Source: Novosphingobium sp. B1
GTDB taxonomy: Bacteria > Pseudomonadota > Alphaproteobacteria > Sphingomonadales > Sphingomonadaceae
Assembly (NCBI RefSeq): GCF_900176395.1
Contig: NZ_FWXL01000007.1
Coordinates: 171,533 to 235,532 of the forward strand
Direction of reading: 5' to 3'
Length of the DNA: 64,000 nucleotides
Under the pieces are notes generated by a model. The model was not told the origin of the DNA, made no database searches, and saw only the letters and a program-made list of their open reading frames with translations. Positions 43,061-50,882 of this stretch are shown in pieces (position 1 is the first letter of the stretch; each line of letters starts with the position of its first letter). The translations under genes and the position numbers were made by a program.

Positions 43061-44021
43061 GCGCGGGCGCTCCGCCGGCCGACGGGACTTCGATTCGTGC
43101 CGCCGTTGCCATCGCGGCGCGGTTGTGCAGCTGCACCGAGATCAGCAACAGCACGTTCATCACCACGGCCTGGTAGAAGAAGTAATAGACCGGGCTTCCA
43201 GCCAGCATCGCCAGCCCGAGCACGATCGCCCGGGGATTGGGGCCGAGGAACTTGAGGAAGTTGAGCAGCGGCTTCTGCTCGCGCGCGACTTCGGAACGGA
43301 TTGATTCGAGCCGGCGCGTGTCACCCGACGCCATGGACTCGCTGACGGCCGAATCGATCTGGCGGGCATGCGGGGTCATCCCGGCTGCCATGTGCAGATA
43401 GACCTGCGCAATCGTGCGCAGGACCTTGTTGAACAGCCCGGTCGTGGCAAACATGCCGGCGCTGTTGTCCTTGGCGTTGTTCAGCCAGGGCACGCCATAG
43501 GTCCAGTACTGGTAGAACCGGCGTTGCACCTCGACGTGGTTTGACTGGACGATGTGCGAAAGTCCCGCCGCGAGGGTCCACGCCCAGGCCTCGCCCGCGC
43601 CGACCTGTCGCGTCAGCACGAATGCCAGGAGGACGTAGACGACGATGTGACTGACGTAGTCGCATATGCCGTCGACCATTTCGCCGATCGGGCTGGACCT
43701 GCCAGTCAGCCTTGCCAGATCGCCGTCGGCGCCATCGACAACGTGCCAGCTCAAGTGCAGGACCATGCCGAGCAGGGCCCCTGCGGGCCAGCCGAGCGCC
43801 CAAGTCCCGCCGGTAGAGTCCATGTTGTAATAAACCACGCCCGCTGCCACGACGAGCAGCCCGCCGAAGACGGACACCATGTTCGGCGTCAGTGGGGTGT
43901 GGGACAGCAGTTTGGCGAGGCGCCAGGCCAACGGGTGGTAGACGTGGAAGTTCAGGCCATCCTGCAATTCGCGCGGGCGCTTCGGGCGCTTGGCGTCCCT
44001 TGCGTCTGCGGAACTCGACAT
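43053..44021 (-). CDS. CDP-alcohol phosphotransferase (phosphatidyltransferase) family enzyme
   Basis: A 322-residue integral membrane enzyme that transfers a substituted phosphate from a CDP-alcohol. The family motif DGxxARx8Gx3Dx3D is complete: 'DGDLARLTGRSSPIGEMVDGICD' with metal ligands D99, D117 and D121 (numbered from MSSSADARD). Around six to eight helices follow ('YVSHIVVYVLLAFVL', 'AIVLGLAMLAGSPVYYFFYQ'). AAGGAG lies eight bases before ATG 44021; an in-frame start at 44045 is possible. It is divergent from a second CDP-alcohol enzyme gene and close to inositol synthase, so an inositol-, ethanolamine- or glycerol-phosphate lipid head group is likely. The substrate is not defined. Confidence 0.87.
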   Translation of the reverse strand: MSSSADARDAKRPKRPRELQDGLNFHVYHPLAWRLAKLLSHTPLTPNMVSVFGGLLVVAAGVVYYNMDSTGGTWALGWPAGALLGMVLHLSWHVVDGADGDLARLTGRSSPIGEMVDGICDYVSHIVVYVLLAFVLTRQVGAGEAWAWTLAAGLSHIVQSNHVEVQRRFYQYWTYGVPWLNNAKDNSAGMFATTGLFNKVLRTIAQVYLHMAAGMTPHARQIDSAVSESMASGDTRRLESIRSEVAREQKPLLNFLKFLGPNPRAIVLGLAMLAGSPVYYFFYQAVVMNVLLLISVQLHNRAAMATAARIEVPSAGGAPALS

Positions 44022-44048
44022 TATCTGCACTCCTTGACGGGTCATGGC

Positions 44049-44077
44049 TTGGCGACCTTGCGGCACGGCTATATAAA
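44049..44077 (+). promoter_or_regulatory. Possible sigma-70-type promoter for the 44131 gene
   Basis: TTGGCG at 44049-44054 and TATAAA at 44072-44077 are separated by 17 bases in the divergent gap between the two CDP-alcohol phosphotransferase genes. Start of transcription would be near 44084, leaving a leader of about 47 bases. Match to consensus is moderate in the -35 element and good in the -10. Confidence 0.42.
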
Positions 44078-44130
44078 ACCGGTGCCCGGGTAAACAGTGG
44101 CGGTGCGGCAAATGCACTGGTTTGCTGTGA

Positions 44131-45315
44131 ATGCACGGCTCAGGGGTCGTCTTTTTGCGACTCTATAAGGATCGTCGGGCCATTTCCACCTCGGGTCTTA
44201 TCGTATTCTCGGCCGGACACGATGCCGACATGCTTGTCGCAGGGATCCCGGCGGCGGCGCGGGTCGTGCGCGAGGCGCGCATGGCCGGACTGCTCGCCTG
44301 CGAGGTCAACGGTGGCGAGGGATGGCAACCCGCTGCAACAACGCGCGCCGAGGTCGAGCGGCTGGGCGGTGCGATGCCGGTCACGTTCAGCCCGCCTCCA
44401 CTGGGTCGGCAGGGCCTTTATGCCGTGATCCGGGGCGATGCACTGCCGGCAGCGCAAGCGATTGCCGATGCGGTTGCCGGGAGAAACGAGCCGGTCGACG
44501 GGGTCGAGATTGCCAGCGGTGCGGGAATCGAAGACGCCTTGGCGCGCGCGCTTGCGGCAGGGCGCGAAGGCGCGGCGCGACTCGCAGCGGCCAGCCGGGC
44601 AATCCTGCGATCGACGGCAAAGCCGACCGATGGCATCGTGTCGCGCCATATAAATCGACCGCTTTCGCAAGCGATCTCGTCGCTGGCGTTGCGGGTTCCG
44701 GGCTTCCGGCCAGTCCATGCCACCATTGGCACCGCGGTGATCGCGCTGGTCATGTTCGCCTGCCTGTTGCTGGGCGGCCCGACGGGTCTGATTGCCGGCG
44801 CCCTCTTGTTTCAGGCCGCCTCGATCTTCGACGGTGTCGATGGCGAAGTGGCGCGCGCGACGTGGCGCACATCGGCGGAAGGGGCGCGGATGGACAGCCT
44901 GATCGATGCCGCCACCAATCTGTGCTTCCTGCTCGGCGTTGCCCTGAACCTGCTGTTCCAGAACCGCGTCGGAGCCGCAGCCCTCGGATTTCTGGGGCTC
45001 GGCCTGCTTGCCATCGGCCTGCTGATGATCGGTCGTGCGGCGGCGCGCAGCAATGCCCCGTTCAGCTTCGATCTGGTCAAGGAGCACTACCGGGCCAAGG
45101 GTGCGACCTCTGCAGCAGGACGCGGCCAGGACGCTGCAAGGCCCTCGCAAATCATGCAGTGGCTGACATTCATGACCAGCCGCGATTTCTTCGCGCTGGT
45201 CTTCGCTCTGTTGATTGCCATGGGGCTCGCCGCGCAGGTGCTGGCCCTCTTTGCAATCGCGGCGGCGGGGTGGCTGGTAGCAGTCATCCTCGCTCTAATG
45301 CCTAAGCGCGCTTGA
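44131..45315 (+). CDS. CDP-alcohol phosphotransferase with N-terminal degenerate nucleotidyltransferase-like domain (IPCT/DIPPS-like)
   Basis: A 394-residue protein in two parts. Residues 1-155 resemble a nucleotidyltransferase fold ('LIVFSAGHDADMLVAGIPAAARVVREARMAG'), but the GxGxRL and KP nucleotide motifs are absent, so this half is probably inactive. Residues 162-390 form a membrane CDP-alcohol phosphotransferase. It starts with 'AKPTDGIVSRHINRPLS', as in archaeal/Thermotoga di-inositol-phosphate-phosphate synthase, and carries the full motif 'DGEVARATWRTSAEGARMDSLID' (D237, D255, D259). It lies directly before ino1 and the intact cytidylyltransferase gene. Together they suggest CDP-inositol as the donor. 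The product (inositol lipid or inositol phosphodiester) is inference. Confidence 0.85.
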   Translation: MHGSGVVFLRLYKDRRAISTSGLIVFSAGHDADMLVAGIPAAARVVREARMAGLLACEVNGGEGWQPAATTRAEVERLGGAMPVTFSPPPLGRQGLYAVIRGDALPAAQAIADAVAGRNEPVDGVEIASGAGIEDALARALAAGREGAARLAAASRAILRSTAKPTDGIVSRHINRPLSQAISSLALRVPGFRPVHATIGTAVIALVMFACLLLGGPTGLIAGALLFQAASIFDGVDGEVARATWRTSAEGARMDSLIDAATNLCFLLGVALNLLFQNRVGAAALGFLGLGLLAIGLLMIGRAAARSNAPFSFDLVKEHYRAKGATSAAGRGQDAARPSQIMQWLTFMTSRDFFALVFALLIAMGLAAQVLALFAIAAAGWLVAVILALMPKRA

Positions 45316-45412
45316 CGCAGGGGATTCTTCTTGCTTTTGGCGCGCGATTTGGAAATGAGGCTAAATCGTTACAGCCGCCCCCTGGGGCGCCTGTGTGAAG
45401 GGATCTGAATTC

Positions 45413-46513
45413 ATGAAGCCAATCAAGGTCGCCGTGATCGGCGTAGGGAACTGCGCCAGCTCGCTGGTGCAGGGGGTTGTCCATTATCGCAACACCAATT
45501 CGTCGCAGGGCCTGATCCACGACCGTATCGGCGGCTACGGCGCTGGTGACGTCGATTTCGTTCTCGGCGTTGACGTCGATGCGCGCAAGGTCGGCAAGGA
45601 CATTGCCGAAGCCATCTTCGCGGCTCCGAACAACACCACGGTGTTCCAGCCCAATGTCCCGATGACCGGCGGCAAGGTGATCATGGGTCGCGTGTCGGAC
45701 GGCGTTGCCGCGCACATGACCTCGGTCGGCGAAAAGGGCTTCATCGTTGCTGACCAGCCCGAAGCCACCCAGGCCGATATCGTCAAGGCTCTCAAGGACT
45801 CGGGCGCGGAAGTTCTCCTCAACTTCCTCCCCGTCGGTTCGCAGGAAGCCACCGAATTCTACATGGAATGCGCGCTTGAAGCCGGCGTTGCAGTCGTCAA
45901 CTGCATGCCCGTGTTCATCGCCTCGACCCCGGAATGGGAAGCGAAGTTCCGCGAGAAGCGCATCCCGATCGTCGGCGACGACATCAAGGCACAGGTCGGT
46001 GCAACCATCGTTCACCGCGTGCTTTCGAGCCTGTTCGCCGCCCGCGGCGTGAACGTCGAGCGTACCTACCAGCTCAACACTGGCGGCAACACCGACTTCA
46101 TGAACATGCTCGACCGCCAGCGTCTGGGCAGCAAGAAGGAGTCGAAGACCGAGGCAGTGCAGGCCATGCTTGCCACGCGTCTCGAGGACGAGAACATCCA
46201 CGTCGGTCCTTCGGACTACGTTCCCTGGCAGAAGGACAACAAGCTGTGCTTCATCCGCATGGAAGGCCAGCAGTGGGGCAATGTTCCGATGAACCTGGAA
46301 CTGCGCCTGTCGGTTGAAGACAGCCCGAACTCGGCAGCTTGCGTGATGGATGCGATCCGTTGCTGCAAGGTTGCGCTGGATCGTGGTGAAGGCGGCGCGC
46401 TGATCGGCCCGTCGGCCTACTTCTGCAAGCACCCGCCGCAGCAGTTCAACGACGACGTCGCCGCGCAGATGGTCGACGAATACGCTTCGGTCGAGAAGCT
46501 GGCCGCCGAATAA
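45413..46513 (+). CDS. ino1: Inositol-3-phosphate synthase (myo-inositol-1-phosphate synthase)
   Basis: Converts glucose 6-phosphate to inositol 3-phosphate with bound NAD. At 366 residues it is of the prokaryotic (actinobacterial/archaeal) size class. The Rossmann loop is 'VAVIGVGNCASSLVQGV' (6-22). 'LNFLPVGSQEATEFYMECALEAG' and 'GDDIKAQVGATIVHRVL' form the sugar-phosphate site, and 'LNTGGNTDFMNML' plus 'GSKKESKTEAVQA' carry conserved active-site lysines. ATG 45413 is used; a GTG at 45395 would add six residues. It lies 97 bases after the phosphotransferase gene and is followed by a terminator and the cytidylyltransferase gene. This enzyme is uncommon in proteobacteria. Confidence 0.95.
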   Translation: MKPIKVAVIGVGNCASSLVQGVVHYRNTNSSQGLIHDRIGGYGAGDVDFVLGVDVDARKVGKDIAEAIFAAPNNTTVFQPNVPMTGGKVIMGRVSDGVAAHMTSVGEKGFIVADQPEATQADIVKALKDSGAEVLLNFLPVGSQEATEFYMECALEAGVAVVNCMPVFIASTPEWEAKFREKRIPIVGDDIKAQVGATIVHRVLSSLFAARGVNVERTYQLNTGGNTDFMNMLDRQRLGSKKESKTEAVQAMLATRLEDENIHVGPSDYVPWQKDNKLCFIRMEGQQWGNVPMNLELRLSVEDSPNSAACVMDAIRCCKVALDRGEGGALIGPSAYFCKHPPQQFNDDVAAQMVDEYASVEKLAAE

Positions 46514-46538
46514 GCGACCGCTTCACGAGCGTTGAAAT

Positions 46539-46571
46539 GGCCGACCGGGCGCTTCGTCTGGTCGGCCTTTT
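46539..46571 (+). terminator. Rho-independent terminator after ino1
   Basis: GGCCGACC and GGTCGGCC form an 8-bp stem with a 13-base loop and are followed by TTTTCGTTT. It lies between ino1 and the cytidylyltransferase gene, so transcription of the latter may be by read-through or from its own promoter. Confidence 0.75.
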
Positions 46572-46607
46572 CGTTTCAGATTTACACAGCTTCACCCGGA
46601 ATCTCTC

Positions 46608-47369
46608 ATGGACGCCCTGATCATCGCTGCCGGTTATGGCAGCCGCCTTGCCGATCTTTCGCCTTCCAAGCCGCTGACGCCGGTGGCCGGCGTGCCGCTG
46701 ATCGAGATCGGCGTGCGCCAGGCCATGGCTGCAGGCGTGACCCGCGTCGTCGTGGTGACCGGCCACAAGGCCGATATGGTCGAAACGTTCCTTGCCGACC
46801 TGTCGCTGCGCGCCGGCATCGAGATCGTGCCGGTGCGCCTGTCCGACTGGTCGACGCCCAACGGACACTCAGTCATGGCCGGTGCCACGCGGTGCGAGGG
46901 CAACTACCTGCTGATGATGGCCGATCACATGTTCGAGGCCGACATCCTGGCGCGCCTGCTGCTGGAAGACCGGCCCGAGCGCGGCGTGACGCTGGCGATC
47001 GATCGCCGCATCGACAATCCGCTGGTCGATCCGGATGATGCGACTTGGGTGAAGATGGACGAGCAAGGCCGGATCACGGCCATCGGCAAGACCATCCCCG
47101 TCTATGATGCGGTCGACTGCGGCGCATTTCTGGCCACGCCCGAACTGGCAACGGCCATTCGTGAAGCCATTGCCGAGGGCAAGTCGGGCAGTCTTTCCGA
47201 CGGCATGCAACGTCTGGCAGATGCCGGTCGTGCCGGAACCATGGACATCGAGGATGCCTGGTGGATGGACGTCGACGATCCACGCGCCCACGCCCTGGCC
47301 GAAGAGCTGGCGCCGTGGCACCTGGCACCGACGATAGCCGAGATCGGCCTGCCGGCAGACGAGAGCTGA
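46608..47369 (+). CDS. NTP transferase, probable CTP:inositol-1-phosphate cytidylyltransferase
   Basis: A soluble nucleotidyltransferase of 253 residues. The nucleotide motif is intact, 'IIAAGYGSRLADLSPSKPL' (5-23), followed by 'PVAGVPLIEIGVRQAMAAGV'. The metal-site aspartate lies in 'YLLMMADHMFEADIL' (D106), preceded by 'NGHSVMAGA'. 'DPDDATWVKMDEQGRITAIGK' and 'PVYDAVDCGAFLATPEL' strongly resemble the inositol-phosphate cytidylyltransferase half of archaeal IPCT/DIPPS enzymes. With ino1 and two CDP-alcohol phosphotransferases next door, CDP-inositol formation is the best explanation. A different sugar-phosphate substrate is possible; the assignment rests on motif resemblance and context. Confidence 0.82.
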   Translation: MDALIIAAGYGSRLADLSPSKPLTPVAGVPLIEIGVRQAMAAGVTRVVVVTGHKADMVETFLADLSLRAGIEIVPVRLSDWSTPNGHSVMAGATRCEGNYLLMMADHMFEADILARLLLEDRPERGVTLAIDRRIDNPLVDPDDATWVKMDEQGRITAIGKTIPVYDAVDCGAFLATPELATAIREAIAEGKSGSLSDGMQRLADAGRAGTMDIEDAWWMDVDDPRAHALAEELAPWHLAPTIAEIGLPADES

Positions 47370-47376
47370 CTAAAAA

Positions 47377-47399
47377 AAGGGGAGCTCACGGCTCCCCTT
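47377..47399. terminator. Bidirectional terminator between the cytidylyltransferase gene and DUF2141 gene
   Basis: AAGGGGAGC and GCTCCCCTT pair perfectly around a 5-base loop. On the minus strand the hairpin is followed by TTTTTTT, giving a strong stop for the DUF2141 gene; on the plus strand only CTTGTT follows, a weaker stop. It lies 7 bases after the plus-strand stop codon. Confidence 0.85.
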
Positions 47400-47422
47400 G
47401 TTCATTGAGCGATATTTCTGGA

Positions 47423-47917
47423 TCACGGATACTTGAGGTGAATCCGCGTCGACAAATTCGTCTTGGAAATGTTCAGGCGGACCGAGCGGAACGAGGGAAT
47501 GCTCGCCACTGTCGGCGGGTTGTTGGAAAAGCCGAAGCCTTCCTCGGGAAGGCCGAGGACGCCGCTGCGCTTCAGGTTGCGGCTCGAATCCTCGTCATGA
47601 TAGACCGCAAGCGCATAGACGCCGGGCTTTGGTACGAACAGGCACATGCGGGTTTCGCCCGCCGTCGCATCGACGCGGCCGACATACATCGAACCGTGCT
47701 TGACGAGGAACTTGCGTGGCTCGTCGGCATAGAGCGTCACCGCCATCAACCCGTTGCCGTTGCGCACGTTGTCGACAGTCACGTTGATCCAGGTGTCGCT
47801 CACCGGCCCGGCGCAGTTCGGCGTGTTGGCACTGGCAGAGGTACTTGCACCCACAAGGGCGGAAGCGGCAGCGGCAACAGCAAAGGCCGCGGCGCCAATC
47901 CGTCTCGGCATGGTCAT
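47423..47917 (-). CDS. DUF2141 domain-containing secreted protein
   Basis: A 164-residue exported protein. The signal peptide 'MTMPRRIGAAAFAVAAAASALVGASTSASA' ends near residue 30; ATG 47911 would remove two residues. The mature part is a beta-sandwich of the DUF2141 family: 'INVTVDNVRNGNGLMAVTLYADEPRKFLV', 'CLFVPKPGVYALAVYHDEDSSRNL' and 'LGLPEEGFGFSNNPP', with the family's 'G(x)YA(x)xVYHDED' core. No function is established. A strong minus-strand terminator follows at 47377. Confidence 0.87.
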   Translation of the reverse strand: MTMPRRIGAAAFAVAAAASALVGASTSASANTPNCAGPVSDTWINVTVDNVRNGNGLMAVTLYADEPRKFLVKHGSMYVGRVDATAGETRMCLFVPKPGVYALAVYHDEDSSRNLKRSGVLGLPEEGFGFSNNPPTVASIPSFRSVRLNISKTNLSTRIHLKYP

Positions 47918-48266
47918 GGTTAAAACTAGCCCCGATTTCGATGTGTCTTCCGCCCGACTGGCGCCCTGCGTGGGTTCCACAACAAGATTGCACTGCCATG
48001 TCGGTATGTTTCTGCCGGACGCATACCGGCTTGGTTTCGGTTCGTTAAGTAGGATTCAGGCGGTGAATAGCCGCTGAACCCCTCTTTAACCCTGCAGCAA
48101 ACAGTTCCAAACGCCTCCAAAGCGGGACATTCCGTGTGGATAAGGGCAGGGTTAATGCTTGTTCGGCCGATTCGCGGGGGCTAAGCGCAAGGCGTGGGGT
48201 AGCCGTGCACTGGCACCGATTGCGTGTCTTCCGGCGTCCTCGCGCCCGCTGCAAGAAGACGCTTTC
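47918..48266. other. Intergenic region upstream of rpe with a consensus DnaA box
   Basis: This 349-base gap between the divergent DUF2141 and rpe genes contains no convincing coding sequence. It holds a perfect DnaA-box sequence TGTGGATAA at 48135-48143 and scattered TTAA half sites (for example around 48046, 48088 and 48152). Both flanking promoters should lie here. No tRNA or riboswitch-like fold was recognised. Confidence 0.5.
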
Positions 48267-48938
48267 ATGGCTCCGCTGATTTCCCCGTCGATCCTCTCCG
48301 CCGATTTCGCCAAGCTGGGCGACGAAGTGCGCGCCATCGACGAGGCCGGCGCGGACTGGATCCACGTCGACGTGATGGACGGCCACTTCGTGCCCAACAT
48401 CACGATCGGCCCGATGGTGGTGAAGGCGCTACGCCCGCACACCGCCAAGCCGTTCGACGTGCATCTGATGATCTCGCCGGTCGATTCCTACCTCCAGGCG
48501 TTTGCCGATGCCGGTGCCGATATCATCACGGTTCATCCCGAGGCGGGCCCGCATATTCATCGCACCGTCCAGGCGATCAAGGGGCTGGGCAAGAAGGCCG
48601 GCGTTTCGCTCAACCCCGGAACTCCGGCGAAGATGCTCGATTACCTGATCGACGATATCGATCTGGTTCTGATCATGAGCGTGAATCCCGGCTTTGGCGG
48701 ACAGAGCTTCATCTCCAGCCAGCTTCGCAAGATCGAGGCGGTCCGCAAGATGATCGACAAGTCTGGCAGGCCGATCCACCTCGAGGTCGATGGTGGCGTC
48801 GATACGCGGACGATCCGGTCGTGCGTCGATGCCGGGGCCGACGTTCTTGTGGCGGGCACGGCCACCTTCAAGGGCGGCCCCTCGCAATATGCCGCCAACA
48901 TCGCGGCGCTGAAGTCTCTCGGCCAGGGCGCGGACTGA
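48267..48938 (+). CDS. rpe: Ribulose-phosphate 3-epimerase
   Basis: Interconverts ribulose 5-phosphate and xylulose 5-phosphate in the pentose phosphate pathway. The TIM-barrel protein is 223 residues. It begins [20 protein letters not shown]. '[19 protein letters not shown]' supplies metal-binding His/Asp, 'PFDVHLMI' follows with a further His, and '[17 protein letters not shown]' and '[13 protein letters not shown]' hold the catalytic aspartate and phosphate loop. It is 1 base ahead of the heparinase-like gene, so the two are probably on the same transcript. Confidence 0.96.
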   Translation: MAPLISPSILSADFAKLGDEVRAIDEAGADWIHVDVMDGHFVPNITIGPMVVKALRPHTAKPFDVHLMISPVDSYLQAFADAGADIITVHPEAGPHIHRTVQAIKGLGKKAGVSLNPGTPAKMLDYLIDDIDLVLIMSVNPGFGGQSFISSQLRKIEAVRKMIDKSGRPIHLEVDGGVDTRTIRSCVDAGADVLVAGTATFKGGPSQYAANIAALKSLGQGAD

Positions 48939-48939
48939 A

Positions 48940-50868
48940 ATGGCGCAAAGCGACTTTCCCCTGATTGGAAGTCGCGGCGCGGCCGTTCCCGACCAAACCC
49001 CCGCGCAAGAAGCGCTCGCATTCCCGCTGGATCGGACGAAGGAGGAACTGCTGGCTCGTTCAGGCGCCCCTGCCCGCAACAGTCCGTCCGGTCTTGAAGA
49101 AGGCCGGCCAGTGATCACCCTGGACGATCGCAGCGCGATAGAACCGGGCGTGATCGAGCCGGGCCGGTCGCTGGCCCTTACCGACTTTTCGCCGCCCGCG
49201 ATCGGGGCAGGCGAACGTCTCGTGCGTCTCGCCTATCGCCTGGGCTTGCCGCAGGGTGCGCTTCATCCCTTCCGCAAGCGCGGGAAGACCCGCCTTACGG
49301 CAACGGTAACGCCGCCCCTTCCGGGAGATGCCGCCGGGGGCAAGGCGCTGCGCGCCGGGCATTTCCTGGTCCACGGTTTCAAGAGCCCGATCGCGGACAC
49401 CGCCTTTTCGGGTCCCCGGCTTCCACCGCCGTTCGAACGGCTGGTCCATGGCTTTCGCTGGCTGCGCGATCTCGAATCCGGCGGAACGCGCGCGCAGTGT
49501 GCGCAAGTGGCCGAGCGTATCCTCGCGACCTGGCTGAACGCCAATCCCAAGCCCGACCCGACGCCAGCGTGGGACGTGGGCAACGTCGGCCAGCGCCTGA
49601 TGAACTGGATGGTGCACGCCCCGCTTATCCTCTCAGGACAGGACCGGGCGTTCCGCACACGCGTGCTCCACACGATCGAGGATACCGCGCGCTGGCTCGA
49701 CCGGCATGTCGGCAAGGCCGAAGATCGCCTTTCGGAAGCGACGGCTTGGGCGGCGCTCGTTGCCGTGGGTCTGCTGATGGCGGAAGGCAAGCCGCGACGC
49801 CTCTTTGCCGAAGCGGGCCTCGTGCGCGCATTGGGCGAACTTGTCGGCGATGATGGCGGGGTTCTCTCGCGCAGTCCGCTGTGCCAGATCGAAGCCATCG
49901 AGATGCTGGTTTCGCTGCGCGCCTGCTATGAAGCCGTGCGGGCCGAACCCCTGCCGCAGATCCAGACCATGCTGAGCTTGCTGGTGCCGCCGCTGCTGGC
50001 GCTCCTGCACGGGGATGGTGGCCTCGGCAACTGGCAGGGCACCGGTGCAATCGGGGCGCAGCAGATCGAGCAGACGGTGCGCGCGAGCGGTATCAGGACG
50101 CGTCCTTTGCGCGATGCGCGGCAATGGGGTTATCAGCGCGCTACTGCCGGCAAGGCCGTTCTGCAGTTCGATGCCGGTCCGCCGCCCCTTGCACGGCAGG
50201 CGCGCGATGGCTGCGCTTCGACGCTTGCCTTCGAATTCAGCCATGGCCCTGAGCGCCTGATCGTCAACTGCGGCGGTGCGGCCTTTGCCGGCGGGCTGAT
50301 CCCGTTGCGTCTGGAACAGGGCCTGCGCGCCACGGCTGCGCATTCAACACTGACCATCGACGATTTCAATTCCACGGCCGTCCTGATCAATGGGAAGCTG
50401 GGTTCGGGTGTTTCCGAGGTCGAAGTCGATCGTCGCACACTTTCGGCCGAAGGCGCAGCCCCCGGGGCAACGCGGATCGAAGCCAGTCACAATGGCTATG
50501 TCAGCCGCTATGGCCTCACCCACAGGCGAATCCTGATCCTGCGCGACGATGGCACCGAACTGCGCGGCGAGGACCTGCTGGTGCCGGCAGGACGCAAGGG
50601 CAAGCGCGGGATGATCGGCGTCGCCCTGCGGTTTCATCTCGGTCCGCAGATCGAACTGGCAAGCAGCGCCGATGGCAAGGGCGTAACCCTGTCCCTTCCC
50701 GACGGCAGCCTGTGGCAATTCCGCTCTGGCCGCGATCCGGTCACGGTGGAGGAAAGCCTCTGGGCAGATGGGCTTGGACGGCCTATCGGCACGCGGCAAT
50801 TGGTCGTGACGGCCAAGGTTCCCCGCAGCGGCGAGAGCTTCTCGTGGCTGCTGAAGAAGATGCGATAG
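48940..50868 (+). CDS. Heparinase II/III family protein
   Basis: A 642-residue protein of the polysaccharide-lyase-like heparinase II/III family. The N-terminal ~330 residues are an alpha/alpha toroid ('[10 protein letters not shown]', '[17 protein letters not shown]', '[23 protein letters not shown]'). The C-terminal part is a beta-sandwich with '[17 protein letters not shown]' and '[18 protein letters not shown]', the usual HNGY...H.R signature. No signal peptide is visible at the N-terminus, which begins with about 60 disordered residues. Many such proteins act on surface polysaccharides in alphaproteobacteria. Linkage to rpe and purH is probably positional; the substrate is unknown. Confidence 0.88.
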   Translation: MAQSDFPLIGSRGAAVPDQTPAQEALAFPLDRTKEELLARSGAPARNSPSGLEEGRPVITLDDRSAIEPGVIEPGRSLALTDFSPPAIGAGERLVRLAYRLGLPQGALHPFRKRGKTRLTATVTPPLPGDAAGGKALRAGHFLVHGFKSPIADTAFSGPRLPPPFERLVHGFRWLRDLESGGTRAQCAQVAERILATWLNANPKPDPTPAWDVGNVGQRLMNWMVHAPLILSGQDRAFRTRVLHTIEDTARWLDRHVGKAEDRLSEATAWAALVAVGLLMAEGKPRRLFAEAGLVRALGELVGDDGGVLSRSPLCQIEAIEMLVSLRACYEAVRAEPLPQIQTMLSLLVPPLLALLHGDGGLGNWQGTGAIGAQQIEQTVRASGIRTRPLRDARQWGYQRATAGKAVLQFDAGPPPLARQARDGCASTLAFEFSHGPERLIVNCGGAAFAGGLIPLRLEQGLRATAAHSTLTIDDFNSTAVLINGKLGSGVSEVEVDRRTLSAEGAAPGATRIEASHNGYVSRYGLTHRRILILRDDGTELRGEDLLVPAGRKGKRGMIGVALRFHLGPQIELASSADGKGVTLSLPDGSLWQFRSGRDPVTVEESLWADGLGRPIGTRQLVVTAKVPRSGESFSWLLKKMR

Positions 50869-50882
50869 ATAGGAATTCCCAC

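Noticed and set aside
47918..48266. Intergenic region upstream of rpe searched for a second origin because of its DnaA box
   Set aside because: Only one box is present, no AT-rich element or GANTC cluster is seen, and the flanking genes are not origin markers.
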